A stretch of DNA of 64,000 nucleotides from Brachyspira pilosicoli (GTDB lineage: Bacteria > Spirochaetota > Brachyspiria > Brachyspirales > Brachyspiraceae), in contig NZ_JAWLPU010000001.1 in NCBI RefSeq assembly GCF_036997485.1, forward strand, positions 620,001-684,000, in the 5' to 3' direction. This document shows, in pieces, positions 56,798 to 64,000 of the stretch (the first letter of the stretch is position 1; each line of letters starts with the position of its first letter). The notes below the pieces were generated by a model. It was not told the origin of the DNA, searched no databases, and saw only the letters and a list, made by a program, of their open reading frames with translations. A program made the position numbers and the translations under genes.

Positions 56798-56868
56798 GTG
56801 GCGGCTTTGCCCCCACGCCCCCACTTCTTTTATTGGTATAAAAGAAGCAAAAGAACTGCATTTTTTAG
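56798..56868 (-). repeat. Dispersed repeat family 1
   Basis: On the minus strand it starts AAAAAATGCAGTTCTTTTGC and ends GGGGGCAAAGCCGCCAC. An internal hairpin has eight-base arms CTTCTTTT (56824-56831) and AAAAGAAG (56840-56847). It lies after the hpt stop in the 320-base convergent gap before the TonB-like gene. Apart from this and the next repeat the gap holds nothing I can name. Confidence 0.8.
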
Positions 56869-56927
56869 CTAATTTTTAGATGTTACACCATATTTAATGT
56901 ATATTGCCTACCTATAAAAATATAATA

Positions 56928-56959
56928 TTTACACTTTTTGCAGCGGAAAAAAGTTGAAT
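56928..56959 (+). repeat. Dispersed repeat family 2, degenerate copy
   Basis: TTTACACTTTTTGCAGCGGAAAAAAGTTG resembles the family 2 hairpin but has lost part of its left arm, leaving the CTTTTTGCAGCGG loop region and the AAAAAAGTTG arm. Confidence 0.6.
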
Positions 56960-57053
56960 AAAAAACTTATACAAGCAATAAAATTAAAACAATATCAATA
57001 TTTATTTACACTAAATAATTAAAAATAACTCTCAATAAATTTCAAAAAAATTA

Positions 57054-57974
57054 TCACTCTCTGCTAAAATTTTGATATATAAACTTAAAAGGTATATATA
57101 TTTTGCCATTCTCTGCATAATCTCGCACCAAACCTTGAGGAGGAGGTTTTAGCTTTTTGGCATATTCTATAGCCTTTGAGCATGAATTGTCTAAACTGCT
57201 TTGACCTAATTTTGAATTGCTTAAAAACTTCTCAAAAATAATATTTCCATCCAAATCTATTGATATAAGCACCTCTACTTCATCAGTTCTTAAAAGTCCT
57301 AAGAAATGTGCTTGATTCGGAATAGTTAAATACCAAGAATCTCTTATAGAGCCAACTAAAGTATAAAAATACCAAAAATATTCCTGTGCCTTTGTACCAA
57401 GCTGTATGCTTCCTGTTTCACTGGATAATACTACTGCCCTGTCTGCTCCATCTTCAAACGATGCAGGTATCTTTGTATCGCCTTTAAGTCCGGGATTCTT
57501 TGGCTTATAAGTTTCAACTTTTTCTCTATTTATTTCATCGCCTAAATCTTTTTGCTTTTGTAGATTGTTGTTATTATTATTTGGAGTTATATTATCGCGT
57601 CTTTCAACTATTGGGCTATTGGCTCCGTCCCCCAAAAAAGAAAACACTGAAGCATCTGAAAATACCTTCGAAGGTGTTACATTTACTTCTCCTCTTGATA
57701 CTAATGATTTATCTGAAGCAAATGGAGTATCTTCGTTATTCTCCTCTTCTTCTACATCTGGAGTCTCTACCAAAAACATATAATCATCTTTTTTATTTTT
57801 CTCTTCTTCTAAGATTTTTTTTAATTCATCATTATATGCAAACAAAGATTCCACTATATAAGTATTTATCAAACTCAATACAAATATATGAAGTATAAAT
57901 GCAACTATTACTGCGAATATAGTATCTTTCTTTTTAACTATTATAGTTTTTAATTTATCTAAAAAATCTTTCAT
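57054..57974 (-). CDS. TonB-like energy-transducer protein
   Basis: A 306-residue protein with a cytoplasmic N-terminus and one transmembrane helix at about 16-38. A long variable, charged periplasmic linker follows (40-190, including a run of Asn). The C-terminal domain resembles TonB/TolA C-domains: DSWYLTIPNQ, then VEVLISIDLDGNIIFEKFLS, then SCSKAIEYAKKLKPPPQGL. This suggests a role in transmitting energy to the outer membrane. No ExbB/ExbD genes are adjacent. It could also be TolA-like. Confidence 0.7.
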   Translation of the reverse strand: MKDFLDKLKTIIVKKKDTIFAVIVAFILHIFVLSLINTYIVESLFAYNDELKKILEEEKNKKDDYMFLVETPDVEEEENNEDTPFASDKSLVSRGEVNVTPSKVFSDASVFSFLGDGANSPIVERRDNITPNNNNNNLQKQKDLGDEINREKVETYKPKNPGLKGDTKIPASFEDGADRAVVLSSETGSIQLGTKAQEYFWYFYTLVGSIRDSWYLTIPNQAHFLGLLRTDEVEVLISIDLDGNIIFEKFLSNSKLGQSSLDNSCSKAIEYAKKLKPPPQGLVRDYAENGKIYIPFKFIYQNFSRE

Positions 57975-58007
57975 AATATGTTTTATAATAAAAAAGCTAT
58001 ATGTTCA

Positions 58008-58036
58008 ATTATAAATTAAAACTCTAAAAATTTGAA
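58008..58036 (-). promoter_or_regulatory. Candidate promoter of the TonB-like gene
   Basis: On the minus strand, TTCAAA (58031-58036), a 17-base spacer and TATAAT (58008-58013). The -35 box is weak. Confidence 0.35.
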
Positions 58037-58108
58037 TATAGTCAAATGGTTTAATATATATAATTAAAATTAATGAATACTAAAAATTTTTATTTTATCA
58101 ATTTTTTG

Positions 58109-58150
58109 TTGTTCTTTTTCCCGCCGCAAAAAGAACCAAAAAGTGCAAAT
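58109..58150 (-). repeat. Dispersed repeat family 2
   Basis: On the minus strand ATTTGCACTTTTTG precedes a perfect nine-base hairpin, with arms GTTCTTTTT (58111-58119 on plus) and AAAAAGAAC (58128-58136) and a GC-rich loop. It lies in the 333-base gap between apbE and the TonB-like gene. Confidence 0.8.
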
Positions 58151-58220
58151 ATTCTAATTTTTTATGTTAGAAATATATATTAAATATTTATATTTTAGTT
58201 TCTATAAAAGTAAGACTTGT

Positions 58221-58286
58221 AAAAATGCCGTCTTTTTGCTTCTTTGGGTCACCAAAAGAAGTGGGGTGCGGGGCAAAGCCCTGCAG
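58221..58286 (+). repeat. Dispersed repeat family 1
   Basis: It starts AAAAATGCCGTCTTTTTGC. A hairpin with CTTCTTT and AAAGAAG arms around GGGTCACC follows, and it ends GGGGCAAAGCCCTGCAGAT. It lies immediately after the end of apbE and could act as a terminator for it. Confidence 0.8.
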
Positions 58287-58307
58287 ATATATTAATTTAA
58301 ACAATTA

Positions 58308-59321
58308 TCAAAAACTCTCGTTCGTTGCTATATATAAAATACCATCAGAATCAACTATATAAGCTTCTCTGTAATTATAATTTTCATTAGTGAAAAAATT
58401 AGTGCCCATAAGAAAAGCTGTTGTAGATAAAGCATCAGCCTCTTCTGCATTGGTGTGTACAATAGTAGCTGATATTGCATTATAAGTAGGATAACCTATT
58501 TTAGCATCTATTATATGATGATAATTAGTGCCGTTTTCTGTAAAAAATCTCTCATAATCTCCGCTTGTTACTATCGTATAATTTGTTGCCTGTATTAAAG
58601 CTAAATATCCATCTTCATCGTTTCTTGGGTTTCTTATTGCTATCACCCAAGGATTGCCTCTTGAGTTTACTCCATTAGCATAAGTATCTCCGCCGTAATC
58701 TATTAAATAGTTTTTTATATTATAATTTTTAAACACATCTATAAGTTTTGTAACAATATACCCCTTTCCATAAGAGCCAAAATCAAAAGTTAAATTATCC
58801 CTAAGCTCTATAAATTTCTTGCCGTTGTTAGTTATAATGCTTACCTTTGAATAATCTATTTTTTTTAATGCATTTTCAATTTCTTCTCTCTTTGGTACAG
58901 TTTGATTTTCTTTAACCCCAAACCCCCAAAGTTCAATTAATGGTCTCACACTTATATCAAAAGAAGGATTTATTTTAGAATATCTTAATCCTGTTTCAAA
59001 TAAATGTGCCATATCTTCAGAAATTTCTACTCTGAGAACATCTTCTTTATTTTCTAAACTTTTTTTATTTATAATTGCTATTTCGCTATTTGTATTATAT
59101 GGATTTAATATATTATCCATTCTATTAATTTCGTTTGTTATAGAAGCTACTAAATCATACATTTTTTTCTCTGTGGTTTGTGCTGTGATGTTTAATATAG
59201 TATCACTTATTGCTATTGTTGTAGATATATATTTTTCTTTATTTTTATAAACAAAAAGTGTAACAATTAATGCCGCTGCTACAACTAAAATTAATAGATA
59301 ATATTTTTTCTTTGATGTCAT
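58308..59321 (-). CDS. apbE: FAD:protein FMN transferase
   Basis: A 337-residue enzyme that attaches FMN to a threonine of flavoproteins such as RnfG or NqrC outside the cytoplasm. It has a membrane anchor or signal at about 5-25. Family segments are SFDISVRPLIELWGFG, LTFDFGSYGKGYIVTKLID, the DYGGDTYANG loop and the late HIIDAKIGYPTYN and NAEEADALSTTAFLMG motifs with the Mg2+-binding residues. No target flavoprotein gene is in the window. Confidence 0.93.
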   Translation of the reverse strand: MTSKKKYYLLILVVAAALIVTLFVYKNKEKYISTTIAISDTILNITAQTTEKKMYDLVASITNEINRMDNILNPYNTNSEIAIINKKSLENKEDVLRVEISEDMAHLFETGLRYSKINPSFDISVRPLIELWGFGVKENQTVPKREEIENALKKIDYSKVSIITNNGKKFIELRDNLTFDFGSYGKGYIVTKLIDVFKNYNIKNYLIDYGGDTYANGVNSRGNPWVIAIRNPRNDEDGYLALIQATNYTIVTSGDYERFFTENGTNYHHIIDAKIGYPTYNAISATIVHTNAEEADALSTTAFLMGTNFFTNENYNYREAYIVDSDGILYIATNESF

Positions 59322-59448
59322 AAAATTTTCTCTCTATGCTAATTATTCTTTTTAGTAAACTTATTATTAATAAACTTATTAAATTATAATATAGTTAAAC
59401 AACCATGTTTTGTTAAAAACTAAATTTTTTATTTTTATAAATATATTG

Positions 59449-59490
59449 TCAACTTTTTCCCGCCGCAAAAAGTTGCAAAAAATGCAAATG
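59449..59490 (-). repeat. Dispersed repeat family 2
   Basis: A perfect nine-base hairpin, CAACTTTTT (59450-59458) and AAAAAGTTG (59467-59475), with the loop CCCGCCGC, followed by GCAAAAAATGCAAAT. It is the reverse complement of the hairpin at 37246-37271. It lies in the 444-base gap between ispG and apbE. Confidence 0.8.
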
Positions 59491-59551
59491 TTTTAACTTA
59501 ATATGTTATTATATATATAAAATTAAGATAATGCATATATCTTTTATTAAT

Positions 59552-59713
59552 GATGCAGTTCTTCGCGAAGCGTATCCGTAGGATATAAGCTTCTTTTATA
59601 CTAATACCATACCTAAAGGTACTTCCTTCGGTCGTACCGAGTAGGTGCCTATTGGCAAAAGAAGCGGGGTGTACCCTCAGGGCATGCTTCGCAGGGGGCA
59701 AAGCCCTGCAAAT
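59552..59713 (+). repeat. Dispersed repeat family 1, long form
   Basis: It starts GATGCAGTTCTTCGCGAAGC and ends GGGGGCAAAGCCCTGCAAAT. It contains several short internal palindromes (TTCGCGAA, GGTACTTCC, ACCCTCAGGGC). Its inner part matches the element at 37056-37169 in reverse. It lies directly after the end of ispG on the other strand. A 67-codon open frame across it is not a gene. Confidence 0.75.
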
Positions 59714-59765
59714 ATTTTAAATTTAAAAACTAAATTTTTTTTAAATATAATAGTTTTTATATATA

Positions 59766-60800
59766 TTAAAACTCTTCTATCTTCTTTGTAATAAAACTTA
59801 TAATATTTTCTTTTGATACCTTTATAGGCTCATTGTCTTTTTCAAAATATATAAAGTTTCCATCTGCACTTCCTGCCACGCCAAAATCTGCATGTTTAGC
59901 CTCTCCAGGACCATTAACCACACAGCCCATTATAGCAATAGTGATATTTTTCTTTATATTTTGTACATGTTTCTCTATAAAACTAGCAACCTCCTCAACA
60001 TTCACCTGACATCTTCCGCAAGTAGGGCATGATATTATCTCAACAGAAGGCTCTTTCCTCAAACCCAAAAACTTAAGAAGCATTTTTCCTGCCATTACTT
60101 CTTCAACAGGGTCCCCCGTAATAGAATATCTTATAGTATCCCCAATGCCCTGCATAAGCAAATACGACAAAGCACTTGTACTCTTAATCAAAGAACTTCT
60201 TAATGTGCCCGCCTCTGTAACACCTAAATGTATAGGATAATCAAATTTCTCTCTAAATAATGTATTTGCCTCTATTGTAGTTTTGATATCAGATGCTTTT
60301 AATGATACTTTTATATTTGTAAAGTTTAAGTCTTCCATTAATTTTATATGCTCAGAAGCACTTTTTACCATATTTTGAGCATTTACTTCCTTATATATAG
60401 CTCTGTCCAAACTTCCGCCATTAACGCCAACTCTTATAGTTAAATTTCTGTCTTTTGCCTCTTTTATAACCTCTTTTACTTTCTCTTTATCTTTTATATT
60501 ACCGGGATTAAGCCTCAAAGCATCAATACCGCTTTTCATACTCTCTAAAGCAAGCCTATAATCAAAATGTATATCCGCTATTAAAGGAACTTTAGTTTGT
60601 TTTTTTATCTCTTTTATAGCTTGAGCAGCCTCCATATCAAGCACAGCAAGCCTTACAATATCAACACCTGCCTCTTCAAGAGATTTTAATTGCCAAACTG
60701 TCTCTTTAACATTTCTTGTATCAGTATTTGTCATAGATTGCACACTAACAGGATTTCCGCCTCCTATTAATATATTTCCAACATTAACTATCTTGCTCAT
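59766..60800 (-). CDS. ispG: 4-hydroxy-3-methylbut-2-enyl diphosphate synthase
   Basis: A 344-residue iron-sulphur enzyme of the non-mevalonate isoprenoid pathway. I chose the ATG at 60800 (MSKIVNVGNILIGGG), because GAGGG lies about five bases upstream. Two ATGs further upstream overlap or precede that site. The N-terminal TIM barrel starts with NPVSVQSMTNTDT. The [4Fe-4S] cysteines are in CPTCGRC and in MGCVVNGPGEAKHADFG. It is divergent from carD. Confidence 0.95.
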   Translation of the reverse strand: MSKIVNVGNILIGGGNPVSVQSMTNTDTRNVKETVWQLKSLEEAGVDIVRLAVLDMEAAQAIKEIKKQTKVPLIADIHFDYRLALESMKSGIDALRLNPGNIKDKEKVKEVIKEAKDRNLTIRVGVNGGSLDRAIYKEVNAQNMVKSASEHIKLMEDLNFTNIKVSLKASDIKTTIEANTLFREKFDYPIHLGVTEAGTLRSSLIKSTSALSYLLMQGIGDTIRYSITGDPVEEVMAGKMLLKFLGLRKEPSVEIISCPTCGRCQVNVEEVASFIEKHVQNIKKNITIAIMGCVVNGPGEAKHADFGVAGSADGNFIYFEKDNEPIKVSKENIISFITKKIEEF

Positions 60801-60832
60801 CATTTCCCTCATAATAACTTTATGAATACTAT

Positions 60833-60861
60833 ATTTTATAACCTAATAAAGAAATTGTCAA
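60833..60861 (-). promoter_or_regulatory. Promoter of ispG
   Basis: On the minus strand, a perfect TTGACA (60856-60861), a 17-base spacer and TAAAAT (60833-60838), 32 bases upstream of the chosen ATG. Confidence 0.65.
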
Positions 60862-60896
60862 AATATTTTGTATAATGTCTGATGTTCAGTTTGACC

Positions 60897-60924
60897 TTGA
60901 TTTTTTGGTTTTTTAGTATATAAT
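60897..60924 (+). promoter_or_regulatory. Promoter of carD
   Basis: TTGATT (60897-60902), a 16-base spacer and a perfect TATAAT (60919-60924), about 74 bases upstream of the carD start. Confidence 0.6.
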
Positions 60925-60997
60925 AATTTTAGGTATTTTTTAAATTTAGTAGAATAAATTACTATAAATAAATTAAAGGCTTAATTTAATAAATAAT

Positions 60998-61570
60998 ATG
61001 TATAAACTAAATAGTTATGTTGTTTACCCTATGTACGGAATATGTAAGGTTGTAGGCATATCAGACAATAAAGTAAATTCTTCCGTTGTAGAATGTTATA
61101 TACTTGAATGTGAAGGTGAAAATATTACATTAAAAGTTCCTATAAATAGAGTTAAAGAATATCGTATACGTAAAATAATCTCTAAAGCTGAAGCTGAAAA
61201 TTTTTTGAATTTATTGCAAACTAAACCCCATGATATAGAAAATAATTGGAAAATTCGCTATCAGGAAAATGAAGTAAAATTAAGAAGCGGTGAAATTGAA
61301 GATACTATAGAAGTAGCAAGAAGCTTGTTTACTAGAAATAAATTAAAAGAACTATCCGCAAGCGAAAAACGTTTATATGAAAAAGCATATATGTTTATAG
61401 TAAATGAAATCAGTATAGCTTTAAAAAAAGATAGAGACCAAATTGAAGATATAGTATCTAATGCATTAGAGAAATCAGCTAAAAAATTTAAAAATAAACC
61501 TGCTGAAAAAGAACTTATTAAACCAAATAAAACTATTAAGCCTGCCAAAAAAAAGAAAAAAGAAGAGTGA
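60998..61570 (+). CDS. carD: CarD-family transcriptional regulator
   Basis: A 190-residue protein that, in relatives, binds RNA polymerase beta and stabilises open promoter complexes, including at rRNA promoters. The N-terminal Tudor-like RNA polymerase-interaction domain starts LNSYVVYPMYGICKVVGI. A helical DNA-binding domain follows (about 65-155). The final 20 residues are a lysine-rich tail. It is followed by a PIN/TRAM gene, a pairing also seen in Firmicutes. Confidence 0.9.
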   Translation: MYKLNSYVVYPMYGICKVVGISDNKVNSSVVECYILECEGENITLKVPINRVKEYRIRKIISKAEAENFLNLLQTKPHDIENNWKIRYQENEVKLRSGEIEDTIEVARSLFTRNKLKELSASEKRLYEKAYMFIVNEISIALKKDRDQIEDIVSNALEKSAKKFKNKPAEKELIKPNKTIKPAKKKKKEE

Positions 61571-61649
61571 AATATTTGTTAATCTATTCTATAAAAAATG
61601 ACTAATAAAAAATAACCAAATCCCTTTTGATTTTCAAGGAGAAATTGTT

Positions 61650-62657
61650 ATGTGGAGAATAATTTATTTTGCTTGCTCTATTCTGGCACTCATATTTGAT
61701 TATATTTATAACAAACTTTTTAATATAAACACGATTATATTTTTCACAGTTAGTTCTGTTATTATAGTATTGTTTGATTTATTTTTTATAAGAAAAAGGT
61801 CTTCAAAAACAACTTTGGTAATTTTTGTATCATTCTTCATTACATTAATAACTGTAATACTTACTCTAAACGTTATAAATATAATAGGAATCAATTTATC
61901 ATTAAATAAAAAACTTATAATACTATTTATTGAAGGATATTTAACTTTTTCTGTAATTTCATCTTTTATACCAAATATATCAAACATACTAAAACTTACA
62001 AAAACAGATAAAATAAAAACAGCTAAAATATTAGATACTTCTGTAATAGTAGACGGAAGGGTATATGATATAGCAGAGAAAAAATTCTTTGACGGACTTT
62101 TAATACTTCCAGAGTTTGTAATAAAAGAAATACAATTTTTAAGCGATTCAAGAGACAATCAAAAAAGAATAAGAGGAAGAAGGGCATTAGAAATATTAAA
62201 TAAAATGAAATCTTCAAAAAACATACTGCTTTCTGTAACAGATATAGATTTTCCAAACATCAAGGAAGTGGATTTAAAACTCATAGAGCTTGCCAAAAAA
62301 ATGGACGCTAAAGTTATTACTAATGATTTTAACTTGATGAAGGTAGCTTCTATTCATGGAGTTGATATATTAAATATTAATGATTTAGCTAATTGTTTAC
62401 AAGTAGTTGTGCTTCCTGGAGAGACTATAAAGATAGATTTGATAAGAGAGGGAAAAGATAAACAGGCATTAGGTTATTTAGAAGACGGCACTATGATAGT
62501 TGTAGATAATGCTAAACATTTAATAGGCAAAACTGTTGATATAGAAATAGATAATGTACTTCCTAAAGAGGCAGGAAGAGTAATATTTGCTTCTTTGGTG
62601 AGTAAACAAAATAATCAGCAAAACAACAAGAAAAAACAAAACCGAGAGCATAAATAA
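61650..62657 (+). CDS. Membrane-anchored PIN/TRAM-domain protein (YacL-like)
   Basis: A 335-residue protein with four hydrophobic N-terminal segments (about 1-115). A PIN nuclease domain follows (about 128-245) with the acidic residues in ILDTSVIVDGRVYD, then the late KVITNDFNLM. A TRAM RNA-binding domain comes next (about 255-315, GETIKIDLIREGKDKQALGY), and the tail is Gln/Asn/Lys-rich. The active-site acids look intact, so RNase activity is plausible. An AAGGAG site lies before the ATG. Confidence 0.9.
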   Translation: MWRIIYFACSILALIFDYIYNKLFNINTIIFFTVSSVIIVLFDLFFIRKRSSKTTLVIFVSFFITLITVILTLNVINIIGINLSLNKKLIILFIEGYLTFSVISSFIPNISNILKLTKTDKIKTAKILDTSVIVDGRVYDIAEKKFFDGLLILPEFVIKEIQFLSDSRDNQKRIRGRRALEILNKMKSSKNILLSVTDIDFPNIKEVDLKLIELAKKMDAKVITNDFNLMKVASIHGVDILNINDLANCLQVVVLPGETIKIDLIREGKDKQALGYLEDGTMIVVDNAKHLIGKTVDIEIDNVLPKEAGRVIFASLVSKQNNQQNNKKKQNREHK

Positions 62658-62694
62658 TTTTTTATTGATTTTTTAACTTAGTTTTTAGATATAT

Positions 62695-62820
62695 AATCAA
62701 GTTTTTTCATACATCTACGCACACCTAAAGGTGCTCAATTTTGTCGCCCTAAAGGACTCACTTATGTCGCAAAAAAGTGGGGCTTGCAAAACACGCATAG
62801 CGGTTGAAAACACACAAGAT
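62695..62820. repeat. Possible diverged dispersed repeat in the PIN/mreD gap
   Basis: This GC-richer patch has CACCTAAAGGTG, GTCGCCCTAAAGGAC and AGTGGGGCTTGCAAAACACG. It shares the G-rich AAAGTGGGGC-type segment with family 1 but could not be aligned along its length. The rest of the 227-base convergent gap shows nothing identifiable. Confidence 0.4.
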
Positions 62821-62884
62821 ATCAAAATGAAAATACAACATTAATTTTTGACAAAATATAGTTGTTTAAGTATGCATTAAAAAA

Positions 62885-63424
62885 TCAATCTTCGTAGGTT
62901 TTGGTGCTGTCATCTACATGTATTTTGTTTTTGTCATACACTATAGGAGCAATCTTTTCAAACAGTATAAACAATGGTGAAGAAAGTATTACTGTGAGCG
63001 GAAGACCTATAAATAATTCTGAGCGCATAAGCACAGCAACACTTGACAAATCTGCATATATTGCCATTACCAAAAATAAAGCAATAATCTTTATTAAATA
63101 TCCAATTAAAGTAACAAATATTCCAGCTGCAATTTGTTTAATAAATATTCTGCTGTTAAAGAAGCCAACAACCAAACCAATATTAAGAAATATTATAGCA
63201 TAAGAACCAAATGTAGAACTCGAAACAATATCCTGCATTATTCCTATAAAAAATCCGTATATTATTCCCTCAAAAGAACCGTATCTAAATGATAAAAATA
63301 CTAAAAATATAAGAAGCAAATCAGGCTTAGCACCCAATGTTATTCTAATCAAATCATAAGCAGGGGAAGATTGTATTATTAAAAGGATTAATGAGCTTAT
63401 TATAACAGTTATTACTCTTTTCAT
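62885..63424 (-). CDS. mreD: Rod shape-determining protein MreD
   Basis: A 179-residue inner-membrane protein with about five transmembrane segments. The family segments KPDLLLIFLVFLSFRYGSFE and GFFIGIMQDIVSSSTFG are present. It acts with MreC and MreB in positioning cell-wall synthesis. Its start overlaps the mreC stop by four bases. Confidence 0.88.
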   Translation of the reverse strand: MKRVITVIISSLILLIIQSSPAYDLIRITLGAKPDLLLIFLVFLSFRYGSFEGIIYGFFIGIMQDIVSSSTFGSYAIIFLNIGLVVGFFNSRIFIKQIAAGIFVTLIGYLIKIIALFLVMAIYADLSSVAVLMRSELFIGLPLTVILSSPLFILFEKIAPIVYDKNKIHVDDSTKTYED

Positions 63425-64000
63425 TTATTTGTAACTTCACCCTCTTCATATTCTTCATTAGCAAGCATAATAATTTCTCTGTCTGGAATCTTTTTTATCA
63501 CATACACATTTTCTAAAGTTGAAAAATCAACTATAGGCTCAATATACAAATCGTGAAAGAGTCCATAATTCTTTTTCTCAACTTTAAACACATTTCCAAC
63601 CAATATTCCGCTTGGGAAAACTCCTCCCATTCCGCTAGTATAAACTTTTTCACCCTCTTCAACATCAATCTGCAAATCAATATACTGCAAATGTGTTTGA
63701 GTGGAACGAGGATTCTGACCGCTCATAATACCAGTAGCCTTAGAACTCTCAAGCATAACAGATATTTGAGACCTTTCATCTATGAGAGATAAAACCCTAC
63801 TATTATATTTTCTCACTTCTACAACCTTGCCAACAAGCCCCTTGTATCCGCTTTTATATGATATTACAGGCATACCCACAACAATACCATGAGCCCTTCC
63901 TTTGTTAATCACTATAGTGTTGTAGAAGTTTTGAGGGTCTTTTGAAACTATCTCAGCATATTCTAATGGATATTCATCAGTAGGTGCTTCATTTAATAAT
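63421..64000 (-). CDS. mreC: Rod shape-determining protein MreC, 5' end cut by window
   Basis: The frame is open from the window edge. It reads LEYAEIVSKDPQNFYNTIVI, then NKGRAHGIVVGMPVISYKSG, the standard MreC beta-domain sequence. A start at 63912 would be a GTG inside this conserved region, so I treat the gene as running off the edge. The C-terminal part has GLVGKVVEV and the late VSTLENVYVIKKI-like segment (FSTLENVYVIKKI). It links cell-wall synthases to MreB. mreB is presumably upstream, outside the window. Confidence 0.92.
   Translation of the reverse strand, partial: LLNEAPTDEYPLEYAEIVSKDPQNFYNTIVINKGRAHGIVVGMPVISYKSGYKGLVGKVVEVRKYNSRVLSLIDERSQISVMLESSKATGIMSGQNPRSTQTHLQYIDLQIDVEEGEKVYTSGMGGVFPSGILVGNVFKVEKKNYGLFHDLYIEPIVDFSTLENVYVIKKIPDREIIMLANEEYEEGEVTNK

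Noticed and set aside
59498-59701. 67-codon minus-strand open frame
   Set aside because: It is an open frame across a long family 1 repeat with no ribosome-binding site or recognisable domain.

Overview
The window looks like chromosome from a Brachyspira-type spirochaete. The DNA is very AT-rich. The V-type ATPase operon has the spirochaete gene order (E, a DUF2764 subunit, A, B, D, I, K). Several proteins, notably EF-Tu and the methylmalonyl-CoA decarboxylase, resemble Brachyspira versions I recall. The genus call rests on recognition, not on a search.

Layout. (1) 1-3238, minus strand: a sodium-pumping methylmalonyl-CoA decarboxylase operon, mmdA-mmdD-mmdC-mmdB, with mmdB cut by the window edge. 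(2) 3551-4965, plus: two tandem paralogous outer-membrane beta-barrel proteins, each with its own terminator. (3) 5044-9376, minus: rho, an Smr-domain protein, a DUF1349 protein and dnaX. (4) 9507-27862, minus: one long translation cluster (str, S10, spc and alpha gene order: rpsL-rpsG-fusA-tuf-rpsJ-...-secY-infA-rpmJ-...-rpoA-rplQ). It includes rpmJ and rpmD, which are too short to stand out. (5) 28239-41189, plus: a defence island with an orphan half-size HsdS, an AAA-ATPase/subtilisin pair of the ietAS type, a type I restriction-modification locus (hsdS-hsdM-hsdS-hsdR) and a YgjP-like metallopeptidase. (6) 41301-48049, minus: an oligopeptide ABC transporter operon. Its binding protein appears circularly permuted and its two permeases carry long N-terminal extensions. 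(7) 48345-55924, minus: the V-type ATPase operon. (8) 56206-64000: hpt, a TonB-like protein, apbE, ispG, carD, a PIN/TRAM protein, mreD and the 3' part of mreC.

How the genes fit together. The decarboxylase exports Na+. The V-ATPase rotor subunit keeps the residues that bind Na+ in the Enterococcus enzyme. Together they suggest a sodium circuit. The ribosomal cluster is the conserved core and starts at a good sigma70-type promoter (28050-28078). The defence island begins directly upstream of that promoter on the other strand. From 33.7 kb onward, but not in the conserved core, intergenic gaps carry short GC-rich dispersed repeats. Two of these form a perfect 67-bp inverted repeat around hsdM.

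Most noteworthy: the permuted peptide-binding protein, the EF-Tu with an altered effector loop, the inverted repeat around hsdM, the ietAS-like pair, and the dispersed repeat families. No tRNA, rRNA, CRISPR array or IS transposase was seen.
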